Shown here: piece after piece, positions 15,703 to 23,213 of the stretch
How the letters are laid out: every line of letters starts with the position of its first letter
Numbering within the stretch: position 1 is the stretch's first letter
Origin: Cellulomonas phragmiteti
Lineage (GTDB): Bacteria; Actinomycetota; Actinomycetes; Actinomycetales; Cellulomonadaceae
Length of the DNA stretch: 64,000 nt
Reading direction: 5' to 3'
Assembly: GCF_016862775.1 (NCBI RefSeq)
Contig: NZ_BONP01000004.1
Coordinates: forward strand, 1 to 64,000
Made by a program: the position numbers and the translations under genes
The notes under the pieces: model-generated
Told to the model about the DNA's origin: nothing
What the model saw: the letters and a program-made list of their open reading frames with translations, nothing else
The model's database searches: none

Positions 15703-16977
15703 TGGGTGCGTCGCACGGAGGTCGAGCTGCGGCCCGATCCCGACCGCGTCGTCGCCCGGCTCTTCCTGCCCGGCCAGGAGATGGTCGCGACGGGCAGGCC
15801 GCGGTCCGCCGCCGTCCTCGGCCGGGTCCTCGCGCTGGACGACGCCGAGGTCGAGCGCGAGCTCGCCGACCTCGTCACCCGCTTCGAGGGACGCCACCAC
15901 GATCTCGAGGCGACGTGGGAGGCGCACGGTGCGCAGGTGCGCCACGGGTCGGCCGGCGACCCGCCGCTGCCGGCGACCCGCCGCCGCCTCGTCGGCGCGT
16001 ACTTCACGCAGGAGTACGCCGTGCAGTCGGCCGCGCTGTTCAACCCCTCGATGGTGCCGCACCCCGACCAGAGCGGGCTGGCCGCGGGGTCGACGCGGTT
16101 CGTCATGACCGTGCGGGCCACGGGGGAGGGGCACGTCTCGAGCCTCGAGCTGCGCACGGGCACGGTCGACGCGCACGACGTCGTGGCCCTCGACCCGTCG
16201 CCGGTGCGGACCCGGCTGCCCGTCGTGGCCGTCGAGCAGGGCGACGGGCGGTCCTACGAGGCGACGTTCCCCGCGGACTCCGCGATGAGCGAGCGGGTGC
16301 TGATGCCGCAGGTCGCGGCCGAGAGCCACGGCATCGAGGACGTGCGCCTGGTGCGGCTGACGCACCCGGACGGCAGCGCGTCGTACGCGGGCACGTACAC
16401 CGCGTACGACGGGCGCGGCATCTCGGCGCAGCTGCTGCGCACCGAGGACTTCGCCCGCATGACCAGCCACCCGCTGGGCGGACCCGGGGCGCGTGACAAG
16501 GGGGTCGCGCTGTTCCCCCGTCAGGTGGGCGGGCGGTGGGTCGCGATGTCGCGTGCCGACCGGGAGAGCAACGCCGTCACGACGTCCGCGGACCTGCTGC
16601 ACTGGGACGAGCCGGTCGTCGTGCAGCGGCCCGAGCAGGGGTGGGAGACCATCCAGCTGGGCAACTGCGGCCCTCCGATCGAGACCGAGCGCGGCTGGGT
16701 GGTGCTGACCCACGGCGTCGGGCCGATGCGCACCTACAGCATCGGCGCGCTGCTGCTCGACCTCGACGACCCGGCGCGGGTCCTCGGCAGCCTGACGTCC
16801 CCGCTGCTGACGGCGGTGGGCGAGGAGCGTTCCGGCTACGTGCCGAACGTCGTCTACTCGTGCGGCGCGATGCGGCACGGCCGCACCCTGGTGCTGCCGT
16901 ACGGCAGCAGCGACATCGCGACGCGCGTCGCGCTGGTGGACCTCGACGGGCTGCTCGACGAGCTGTCCGCGACCTGA
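15658..16977 (+). CDS. GH130-family glycoside phosphorylase/hydrolase
   Basis: A 439-aa five-bladed propeller enzyme. The GH130 blocks are FNPSMVPHPDQSG, GIEDVRLVRL (E227-R230; D228 aligns with the catalytic Asp of the EDPR motif), ARDKGVALFPRQVGGRWVAMSR, SADLLHWDE and GNCGPPIETERGWVVLTHGV. GH130 members phosphorolyse or hydrolyse beta-mannosides. The N-terminal ~110 residues are an extension beyond the minimal family domain. The start is uncertain among GTG codons at 15658, 15673, 15688 and 15703; the first gives a 4-bp overlap with the upstream gene. With neighbouring GT4 enzymes it may make or recycle a mannose-type polymer; the substrate is inference. Confidence 0.85.
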   Translation: MTGPLVTGPHVTGPSWVRRTEVELRPDPDRVVARLFLPGQEMVATGRPRSAAVLGRVLALDDAEVERELADLVTRFEGRHHDLEATWEAHGAQVRHGSAGDPPLPATRRRLVGAYFTQEYAVQSAALFNPSMVPHPDQSGLAAGSTRFVMTVRATGEGHVSSLELRTGTVDAHDVVALDPSPVRTRLPVVAVEQGDGRSYEATFPADSAMSERVLMPQVAAESHGIEDVRLVRLTHPDGSASYAGTYTAYDGRGISAQLLRTEDFARMTSHPLGGPGARDKGVALFPRQVGGRWVAMSRADRESNAVTTSADLLHWDEPVVVQRPEQGWETIQLGNCGPPIETERGWVVLTHGVGPMRTYSIGALLLDLDDPARVLGSLTSPLLTAVGEERSGYVPNVVYSCGAMRHGRTLVLPYGSSDIATRVALVDLDGLLDELSAT

Positions 16978-16995
16978 GCGCGCACGCCGCCGCGG

Positions 16996-18060
16996 TCAGA
17001 CCGTGGACAGCGGTGCGGTGGTGCCCGTGCCCACCCGGTGCGCCGACCACGTCCGGTACAGCCCGGCGATCCGGTCGGCCACCTGGAGCCCCTCGTACCG
17101 GGCCACGGCCGCGGCCGCACGGGCGCCCAGCCGCTGGCGCAGCTCCGGGTCGGTCTGCAGGGCCCGCAGGTGCGCGACGTACCCGGGCACGTCGCCGGCG
17201 CGCAGGTACGCCTGCGACGAGCCGAAGACCTCGCTGAACACCGGCAGGTCGCTGAGCACGAGCGGCAGGCCTGCGAACGCCGCCTCGACCGGGGCCATGC
17301 CGAACGTCTCGTGGCGGGAGGGGAAGAGGAACGCGTCCGCGCCGCGGCAGTGCGCCGCGACCCCGGAGCGCGGGAGCTGCCCGGTGAAGTGCAGGTTGGA
17401 CGGTGCGGACGTCTCGAGGTGACCCATCTCGGCGCGGCCGGCCGACAACGCCCCGAACTGACGGGCGCCGACCCACACGAACCGCGCGTCCGGCATCGCG
17501 CGTGCGCACTGCGCGAACTCCTCGATGCCCTTGCGGGGCTGCAGCTGCCCGACCCCGAGGACCGTGAACGCGTCGCCGAACCCGAGGTCGGCGCGCGCCG
17601 CGGCACGTCGGGCCGGGGTGCTGAGGAAGGGCTCGGCGCCGACGGCGTTCGGCACCACCTCGACGGGTGTCCGCACGCCGAGCGCACGCAGCTCGTCCGC
17701 GGCGGCCGCGCTGACCGCGATGACGACGTGCGCCGCGTTGTAGAACGCGCGGACGTAGGCCGCGAACGCCGGCGCGTAGAGCTGCACGCCGACGAGGCTG
17801 CCCCGCAGCGACCCGGGCGTGACGTGCGCGGAGACGACCCGCAGGCCGCGGTGGCGCACCAGCCGCCGCAGGCTCGCGGGGCCGAGCGTGTGCACGTGCA
17901 GGACCCCGTCGCGCCAGTCCTCGTTGACACCCACCTCGAGGCCGAGGTCCGTGTGCGCCGCCACGAGGTCGCAGAACGCGGTGTGGACACCGTGGCCCTG
18001 CACCGTGGAGACGGTCTCGGAGACGTGGTTGACGCGGGTGGGCGGGTCGAGGACGGTCAC
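16996..18060 (-). CDS. GT4-family glycosyltransferase
   Basis: A 354-aa GT-B enzyme, third glycosyltransferase of the cluster. Motifs: HVVIAVSAAAADELRALG, VLGVGQLQPRKGIEEFA, DAFLFPSRHETFGMAPVEAAFAGLPLVLS (the GT4 E-x7-E region). TACGGT 6 nt before GTG 18060 suggests a leaderless transcript. It is convergent with the GH130 gene, with only 18 bp between the stops, and has no obvious terminator there. Confidence 0.87.
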   Translation of the reverse strand: MTVLDPPTRVNHVSETVSTVQGHGVHTAFCDLVAAHTDLGLEVGVNEDWRDGVLHVHTLGPASLRRLVRHRGLRVVSAHVTPGSLRGSLVGVQLYAPAFAAYVRAFYNAAHVVIAVSAAAADELRALGVRTPVEVVPNAVGAEPFLSTPARRAAARADLGFGDAFTVLGVGQLQPRKGIEEFAQCARAMPDARFVWVGARQFGALSAGRAEMGHLETSAPSNLHFTGQLPRSGVAAHCRGADAFLFPSRHETFGMAPVEAAFAGLPLVLSDLPVFSEVFGSSQAYLRAGDVPGYVAHLRALQTDPELRQRLGARAAAAVARYEGLQVADRIAGLYRTWSAHRVGTGTTAPLSTV

Positions 18061-18188
18061 GCGTCGACCGTAGGCGCTCGCGGCGAACGACAGGCCGCGT
18101 TCGGGTGACCAATCCGTCCGGATCGGGCAGCGGCACCGGTGTGCGGCCTCGGCGGGCGGCGGGTGCGGGGTGCTCGTACGGTGAGGCG

Positions 18189-18479
18189 GTGAACCGCGCC
18201 GCGCTCGTCGTCGACCGTCTCGTCGCCGCCTACCAGGTGGGCCTCTCGCCCCGCAAGGGGTGGTCCTGCGCGCACCGCGTCGCCCACGGCGGCGCGTCGT
18301 GCTCGGCCGCGGTGCGGCAGCTGGTCGCCGGTCGCGGTGTCGTCCGGTCGGTCGTCCCCACGGTGGTGCGGTTCGCCGCCTGCTACCAGGCCGCGGCGCT
18401 GCTGGCCCAGGCGGACGTCAGCGGAGTGTGCTGCTGCGGGGGCATCCCCGTCCCCTTCCGGTTCCGCGGCCGCCCCTGA
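18189..18479 (+). CDS. YidD-like membrane protein insertion efficiency factor
   Basis: A 96-aa Cys-rich protein. AAYQVGLSPRKGWSCAHRVAHGGASCSAAVRQLV matches the YidD pattern YQ-x-x-LSP-x-x-G-x-x-C...SCS, in the variant with CAH-x-x-x-HGG-x-SCS in place of the classic CRFxPTCS. The end GVCCCGGIPVPFRFRGRP carries three more Cys. YidD assists YidC-dependent membrane insertion. The gene is not next to rpmH, rnpA or yidC, so it is an extra or non-canonical member. TACGGT lies 8 nt before GTG 18189. Confidence 0.72.
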   Translation: MNRAALVVDRLVAAYQVGLSPRKGWSCAHRVAHGGASCSAAVRQLVAGRGVVRSVVPTVVRFAACYQAAALLAQADVSGVCCCGGIPVPFRFRGRP

Positions 18480-18572
18480 CGGCGTCGGGGCGCGCTGCCC
18501 GCGCGCCGGGGGTGCGCGGCCGGCGGAGGGCTCGAGGTGCCGGGGCCGACCTGCCGTGTCATGGTCGTGGCC

Positions 18573-18737
18573 ATGAAGACACTGATCCTCGTCCTGCTCG
18601 TCGTCTGGCTGGTGCTGTCGGTCCTCGGTGCCCTCATCGAGGGCCTGATGTGGCTCCTCATGGTCGGCCTGATCCTGTTCGCCGTGACGGCCGCGTACGG
18701 CTGGCTCACGCGCGGGCGCGGCGCCAACCGCACCTGA
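18573..18737 (+). CDS. Small membrane protein
   Basis: A 54-aa peptide, MKTLILVLLVVWLVLSVLGA followed by a second hydrophobic stretch and a basic tail YGWLTRGRGANRT. Two transmembrane helices are likely. An in-frame ATG at 18561 would add four residues. It is followed by a strong terminator at 18746-18769. No family is recognised. Confidence 0.6.
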   Translation: MKTLILVLLVVWLVLSVLGALIEGLMWLLMVGLILFAVTAAYGWLTRGRGANRT

Positions 18738-18745
18738 CGTGGCGC

Positions 18746-18769
18746 GGCCGGCCCGTTCGCGGGCCGGCC
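18746..18769. terminator. Hairpin terminator
   Basis: 10-bp arms GGCCGGCCCG / CGGGCCGGCC with a TTCG tetraloop, between the small membrane protein gene and the end of the convergent TspO-related gene. Confidence 0.82.
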
Positions 18770-18773
18770 CGCC

Positions 18774-19598
18774 TCAGCGCCGACGCGCGACCAGGGTCGC
18801 CACGACCGGCGCGAGCAGCGCGACGCCCGACGCGATGAACGCGGCGGTCGCCACGGCCTCGTCGACCAGCGGCCCGGTGGTGCGGCCCAGGCCGATCCAC
18901 AGCAGTCCCCAGGACATGGCCAGCCCGATGGGGATCACGAGGCTCGCCCGGCGGCGGCCGTACGCGGCGTACGCGACGGCGAGCGCGGCGGCGGCCGCGA
19001 CGAGGACCACCGACCAGGTGGTCGCCCCCAGGCCGAGCTCCCCGACGCCGGCGACCGAGAGGAACGCGGCGGCGTTGGCGAGGGTCGCGACGCTCACCCA
19101 GCCCAGGTAGAGCCCGACGGTGACGTCGGTGACGAGTGACGGCGCGGTGCGGGTGTGCGCGATCCGCAGGAGCTTGACGAACATCGTCGCGAGGACCGCC
19201 AGCAGCGCCACGATCACGACGAGGCCGCCGCCGACGCTGCCGAGCTGCACGACCCCGATCCACGCCGCGTTGAGCAGCATCGAGGCGAGCACCCACCAGG
19301 AGATCGCACGCAGGCGCCGGTCGGTGGCCTGCCGCGGCAGCGCCTGGACGACGGCGAAGACGGCCAGGCCGGTGTAGATCACCGACCAGATCGAGAACGC
19401 CGGTCCGTCGGGTGCCAGCGGTGTGCCCGTCGCGGACAGGGCGCCACCGGCGGCGTCCTCGACGGGCTGCCCCCCGAACGCTCCTGATCCGATGGCGGCG
19501 GCGGCGATGGCGATGACGGCGCCGGCCAGGACGGTGACCTGGCGGACCCGGTCCTGGGGGGTGGCGCGCTCAGTGGGTGCTGTGCTCGTGGTCGGCAT
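18774..19598 (-). CDS. TspO/MBR-related membrane protein
   Basis: A 274-aa protein with about 8 membrane helices. The block PDGPAFSIWSVIYTGLAVFAVVQAL is the hallmark of the TspO/MBR (tryptophan-rich sensory protein) relatives of actinobacteria, although length and helix number exceed classical five-helix TspO. Conserved Trp residues recur (ISWWVLAS, LNAAWIG, MSWGLLWIGL). The start is taken at ATG 19598; an ATG at 19634 would add 12 residues but overlaps a palindrome that looks regulatory. Ligand unknown; tetrapyrrole or lipid binding is only a family-level guess. Confidence 0.68.
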   Translation of the reverse strand: MPTTSTAPTERATPQDRVRQVTVLAGAVIAIAAAAIGSGAFGGQPVEDAAGGALSATGTPLAPDGPAFSIWSVIYTGLAVFAVVQALPRQATDRRLRAISWWVLASMLLNAAWIGVVQLGSVGGGLVVIVALLAVLATMFVKLLRIAHTRTAPSLVTDVTVGLYLGWVSVATLANAAAFLSVAGVGELGLGATTWSVVLVAAAAALAVAYAAYGRRRASLVIPIGLAMSWGLLWIGLGRTTGPLVDEAVATAAFIASGVALLAPVVATLVARRR

Positions 19599-19618
19599 GG
19601 GGACCACCCTGGCAAAGG

Positions 19619-19630
19619 TCAGCATGCTGA
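19619..19630. promoter_or_regulatory. 12-bp palindrome upstream of TspO-related gene
   Basis: TCAGCATGCTGA is a perfect palindrome 20 bp upstream of the ATG at 19598, in an AT-richer patch with tgagcatcttgaac beside it. It could be an operator for the TspO-related gene, if translation starts at 19598. Confidence 0.4.
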
Positions 19631-19705
19631 GCATCTTGAACGGTGGTCCGGCTGCCGCGCGCCTGCCGGACCCGGCCGTGCGCGTCGCGCCGGCGTGCCG
19701 GCCGA

Positions 19706-20305
19706 TCAGCGCAGCAGCAGGGCGAGCGCGTCCCGGACGAGCGCCTCGTCGTCGTCGTCGATCCGGAGCTTGACGAACCCGCGCTGCCGCGAGAGGACCG
19801 CCAGGCCGTGCAGGCTCGCCCAGATGGTGCGGGACAGCACGCGCGGGTCGGTGCCGGCCGGCAGCGCGCCCACGTCCTGCGCGGCGACGACGGCGTCGAC
19901 CAGGGGCTCGAACGTCGGTGCCCCGGCGTCGATCACCGCGTCGCCGCGCTCGGCGAACATGACGCCGAACACGGCCGGGTGCTCGCGGGCGAAGGTCAGG
20001 TAGGCCACGCCGAGGGCGTGCAGCAGCGCGCGGGGATCGTCGGCCGTGCGGCCCGCGCGCTCGAGCGCCGCGCCGAACAGGGCGTAGCCCTCGACGCAGA
20101 GGGCGTCGAGCAGGGCGTCGCGGTCGGCGAAGTGGCGGTAGGGGGCGGCGGTGCTGACACCGAGCCGCCGCGCCAGCGCGCTGAGGCTGAAGCCCTCGAC
20201 GCCGCGCTCGGCCAGCATCTCGCGGGCGCCGTCGAGCAGCGCCTCCCGCAGGGCCCCGTGGTGGTAGGTGGTGCGCTCGCGGGGTGTTCGTGGGCCGGAC
20301 TGCAT
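19706..20305 (-). CDS. TetR-family repressor
   Basis: A 199-aa protein. HTH at about 18-65 (LREALLDGAREMLAERGVEGFSLSALARRLGV then APYRHFADRDALLDAL) and a TetR_C_33-like C-terminal part (REHPAVFGVMFAERG). ATG 20305 is the first likely start; a longer reading upstream has no support. It is divergent from a DUF2306 membrane protein with dyads between them, so it probably represses that gene and itself. Confidence 0.88.
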   Translation of the reverse strand: MQSGPRTPRERTTYHHGALREALLDGAREMLAERGVEGFSLSALARRLGVSTAAPYRHFADRDALLDALCVEGYALFGAALERAGRTADDPRALLHALGVAYLTFAREHPAVFGVMFAERGDAVIDAGAPTFEPLVDAVVAAQDVGALPAGTDPRVLSRTIWASLHGLAVLSRQRGFVKLRIDDDDEALVRDALALLLR

Positions 20306-20317
20306 GTTGACGACTTT

Positions 20318-20354
20318 AACATTCGCCCCTATGTTGCAACCGCTCACAATGTGA
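20318..20354. promoter_or_regulatory. Dyads in the TetR/DUF2306 divergent promoter
   Basis: AACAT (20318-20322) and ATGTT (20331-20335) form one inverted repeat; TCACAATGTGA (20344-20354) is a second, perfect 11-bp dyad. Together they cover the AT-rich centre of the 73-bp divergent region and are the likely TetR operator. Confidence 0.55.
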
Positions 20355-20378
20355 ACGGCCCTCGCATCGGAGGATGTC

Positions 20379-21128
20379 ATGACCACGACCACGCCGCACC
20401 GCCCGGAGCCGCGCACCCCGGGCAGGTCCCGTCCCGGCGGGCGGGGAGCGGGGCTCGTCGTCGTCGGCGTCCTCGCCCTGACGATTGCCGCGATGTCCCT
20501 GGTGACGTACGGGACGGCCGGCCTCGACGAGCTCGCCGAGCGGGGCGGCGGCCTCGGCGGTGCGTACGCGCAGGCCGCGCCGTTCTTCCAGGTCGCCCTG
20601 TACGTGCACATCGTCAGCGCGTCGCTCGCGCTCGTGCTCGGACCGCTCCAGCTGCTCGGCCGGCTGCGGCGTCGCCGGCCCGGGCTGCACCGCGCCACCG
20701 GTCGCGTCTACCTCGTCGCCGTCGGGGTGGGGAGCCTGTCCGGCCTGGCGGTCCTGCCCGTCAACAGCGCGGGGCTCGTCGGGGTGTTCGGGTTCGGCAC
20801 GCTCGCCGTGCTGTGGGCCCTCACCGCCGCGCGCGGCCTGCGGGCCGTCCGCTCCGGGGACGTCGCCGGGCACCAGGCGTGGATGCTGCGCAACTACGCG
20901 CTGACGTTCGCCGCGGTGACCCTGCGGCTGTGGCTCGGTGTCCTCATGGGCGCCCGGCTCGCGCTCGGTGCCGACCCCGGCGCCGCGTTCGCCGACGCCT
21001 ACGCCGCCGTGCCGTTCCTGTGCTGGCTGCCCAACCTGGTGGTCGCCGAGTGGCTGGTGCGGCGGCGCGGGCTGCCGTCGTACGCCCTGCCGCCGGCACG
21101 GGTGGCGGCCCACGCTGCGACGCCCTGA
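20379..21128 (+). CDS. DUF2306 membrane protein
   Basis: A 249-aa protein with about six or seven helices. HIVSASLALVLGPLQLL, RPGLHRATGRVYLVAVGVG and GHQAWMLRNYALTFAAVTLRL, with conserved His residues facing the membrane, are typical of DUF2306, which resembles the heme-binding cytochrome b561/ferric-reductase-like folds. Function unknown. The divergent TetR likely controls it. Confidence 0.82.
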   Translation: MTTTTPHRPEPRTPGRSRPGGRGAGLVVVGVLALTIAAMSLVTYGTAGLDELAERGGGLGGAYAQAAPFFQVALYVHIVSASLALVLGPLQLLGRLRRRRPGLHRATGRVYLVAVGVGSLSGLAVLPVNSAGLVGVFGFGTLAVLWALTAARGLRAVRSGDVAGHQAWMLRNYALTFAAVTLRLWLGVLMGARLALGADPGAAFADAYAAVPFLCWLPNLVVAEWLVRRRGLPSYALPPARVAAHAATP

Positions 21129-21192
21129 CGGGTCCGACGGCCCACGCCACGGCCGTCCGCGCGGGCCAGGATGGGCTGCGGAGGTGGTCGAC

Positions 21193-21816
21193 GTGACGAC
21201 GGGGCCGGGCACGACGCACGACTGGGCGCGGACCGTGGACGGCGAGCACCTCGCCGACGTCCGGCGACGCGCCGACGAGCTCGCGCCGGGCGGCGTCGCC
21301 CACCTCGTCCTGGAGGTCCTCGCCTACGCGGCCGAGGAGGCCGCGGACCGCGGCGGCGGGCGGTGCCGCGTGACCCTGCACGCCGACGGCTCGGTGACGG
21401 TCGCCGACGACGGACGCGGCACCCAGACCCGGGTCGACGAGCGCGGCCGCGCCGTGCGCAAGCCCGTGATGTCGACCCAGGACCTGCGGTTCTTCGGCAC
21501 CCCCGACGCCCCGCTGCTGCCCGACGGCCACCCCCGGCGCGGCATGTCGGTGGTGTCGGCGCTGAGCGACTGGCTCGTGCACCGCAACCGCCGACTCGAG
21601 GGGTCGTGGACTCAGCGCTACGAGCAGGGCGTCCCCGTCACCGACCTGGTCCCCGTCGACCCGGACGGCACGACCGGGACCACCGTGCACTTCCTACCTC
21701 GAGCCGACCTGCGCACGGGGTGGGCCGGTGCCGCCGCCGCCGAGCTGCGGGTCCGCGGAGGGTGGACCGCACTGGACGTGGAGATCGTCGACGAGCGGGC
21801 AGCGCGCCCGCGCTGA
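21193..21816 (+). CDS. Orphan GyrB-like GHKL ATPase domain protein
   Basis: A 207-aa stand-alone ATP-binding domain like the N-terminus of GyrB/TopoVI-type GHKL ATPases: VAHLVLEVLAYAAEEA (Glu of the N-box), DGSVTVADDGRGT, DGHPRRGMSVVSALSDWLVHRNRRLEGSWTQRYEQGVP and GTTGTTVHF. It lacks the transducer, toprim and DNA-cleavage parts, so it is not a gyrase. The start is GTG 21193, 8 nt after GGAGG. The role is unknown; similar orphan domains occur in actinobacteria. Confidence 0.76.
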   Translation: MTTGPGTTHDWARTVDGEHLADVRRRADELAPGGVAHLVLEVLAYAAEEAADRGGGRCRVTLHADGSVTVADDGRGTQTRVDERGRAVRKPVMSTQDLRFFGTPDAPLLPDGHPRRGMSVVSALSDWLVHRNRRLEGSWTQRYEQGVPVTDLVPVDPDGTTGTTVHFLPRADLRTGWAGAAAAELRVRGGWTALDVEIVDERAARPR

Positions 21817-21841
21817 CGCGCTCGCCCGCGGCAGCCGCCCC

Positions 21842-22585
21842 TCACCTCGGGAGGCGGCCGGTCCGCAACGCGTGCGCGACGTCCGGGCGGCCGTGACCGT
21901 CGGCGGTGTCCGCCGCGCGGTCCCAGTCGTACTCGACGGCCCGGAACGTGACGTCCCAGCGGCCGTCGACGTCCTCCACGAGGGCGTAGCGCGCGTGCGG
22001 CGTGCCGGCCTCCATGACGTGGGGGTGGGGCGCGTCGTCCTCGTAGGCGGGCCAGCCGACGCTGCCCGGGTTGACGACCAGCACGCCCGTCGGCAGTGCC
22101 AGGGAGCCGGGCAGGTGCGTGTGCCCGCACAGCAGCAGCCGGCGGCGTGCGTGGGGTCCCAGGCGGTCCATCACCTCGTCGGTGGTCGCGTCGCGCGCTC
22201 CGGTGACCTCGACCGTGTGCAGGAGGTACTGCAGGTCGTCCGACGGGGAGCCGTGGAAGGCGAGGACGTCGCCGTCGAGCTCCAGGGTCAGGGGCAGGCC
22301 CGCCAGCCACGTCAGGTGCTCCGGGGCGAGGGCGTCGTGCGCGTGCCGGTCCGACGGGCCCATCCCCCCGACGGGCGTCTCGAGCACCTGCCGTTCGTGG
22401 TTGCCCCGCACGGTGAGCAGATCGAGCTCCCGGAGCCGGTCCGCCGTCTCCCGGGGGCAGAGCGGCCCGGACAGCAGGTCACCGAGGTTGACCGTCACGT
22501 CGACCGCGTGCGAGGTGATGTCGTCGAGCACCGCATCCAGCGCGAGCAGGTTGCCGTGGACGTCGGACATCACCGCGATACGCAT
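21842..22585 (-). CDS. Calcineurin-like metallophosphoesterase (YfcE/MJ0936-like)
   Basis: A 247-aa protein. Metal-binding motifs are all present: SDVHGN (D7/H9 region), GDLLSGP, RGNHER, FHGSP and CGHTHLPG. These make a di-metal phosphodiesterase or phosphatase; the substrate is unknown. TACGTT is 6 nt before ATG 22585, so the transcript is probably leaderless. It is convergent with the GyrB-like gene, and 22586-22751 upstream holds only promoter sequence shared with the cupin gene. Confidence 0.9.
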   Translation of the reverse strand: MRIAVMSDVHGNLLALDAVLDDITSHAVDVTVNLGDLLSGPLCPRETADRLRELDLLTVRGNHERQVLETPVGGMGPSDRHAHDALAPEHLTWLAGLPLTLELDGDVLAFHGSPSDDLQYLLHTVEVTGARDATTDEVMDRLGPHARRRLLLCGHTHLPGSLALPTGVLVVNPGSVGWPAYEDDAPHPHVMEAGTPHARYALVEDVDGRWDVTFRAVEYDWDRAADTADGHGRPDVAHALRTGRLPR

Positions 22586-22751
22586 CCGTCGAACGTATCG
22601 CTCCGCGCGCGGGCGGACGCGTTGCGGGCCTCGACGCTCGGGGCCGGCGCGCGCCACCCCAGCCTGCGCCGACGCCCCGCCTCCGCAGGCGGGATCGGCC
22701 CGCCCGCTGCAGGATCGACCACGACAGCGTCCCCGACCAGGTGAGGTACCC

Positions 22752-23144
22752 GTGGAGCACTGGACCATCGCGACGGCCGCGCAGGAGAGCCCGGACTTCC
22801 GGCGCGTCCTGTGGACGGGCGAGCACACGCAGCTCGTCATCATGACGATCCCGCCGGGCGGGGAGATCGGCGAGGAGGTCCACGAGGACATCGACCAGAT
22901 CCTCACGTTCGTGTCCGGCACCGGCAAGGCGATCGTGTCGGGTCAGCAGCGCAACGTGGCGCAGGGCGACCTCGTCGTCGTCCCGGCCGGTCGCACCCAC
23001 AACTTCGTCAACACGGGCGAGAACCCGCTGATCCTCTACACGGTCTACGGCCCGCCGGAGCACGCCGAGGGTGCCGTCCACCGCACCAAGGAGGAGGCGG
23101 ACGCCGCCGAGGAGTCGGGCCAGGACGAGCCGCCCACCGCGTGA
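22752..23144 (+). CDS. Cupin-domain protein
   Basis: A 130-aa single cupin. The first motif is about residues 34-54 (GGEIGEEVHEDIDQILTFVSG) and the second 71-88 (GDLVVVPAGRTHNFVNTG). The metal-ligand pattern is partly kept: H in EEVHED, E/D nearby and H in GRTHNF. The acidic Lys/Glu-rich tail (RTKEEADAAEESGQ) is typical of mannose-6-phosphate isomerase-like cupins of stress or stationary phase. Start GTG 22752 after AGGTGAGG. A truncated second copy of its 3' half lies at 24350-24529. Confidence 0.85.
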   Translation: MEHWTIATAAQESPDFRRVLWTGEHTQLVIMTIPPGGEIGEEVHEDIDQILTFVSGTGKAIVSGQQRNVAQGDLVVVPAGRTHNFVNTGENPLILYTVYGPPEHAEGAVHRTKEEADAAEESGQDEPPTA

Positions 23145-23150
23145 CGTCAC

Positions 23151-23181
23151 GGGGCCCGGTCCGGATCCCGGACCGGGCCCC
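23151..23181. terminator. Hairpin terminator after the cupin gene
   Basis: Perfect 14-bp arms GGGGCCCGGTCCGG / CCGGACCGGGCCCC with an ATC loop, flanked by GTGACG / CGTCAC. A decayed version of the same hairpin follows the truncated cupin copy at about 24535-24565. Confidence 0.87.
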
Positions 23182-23213
23182 CGCGTCACCCGGCCCCGCA
23201 GGACCGGGCCGGC

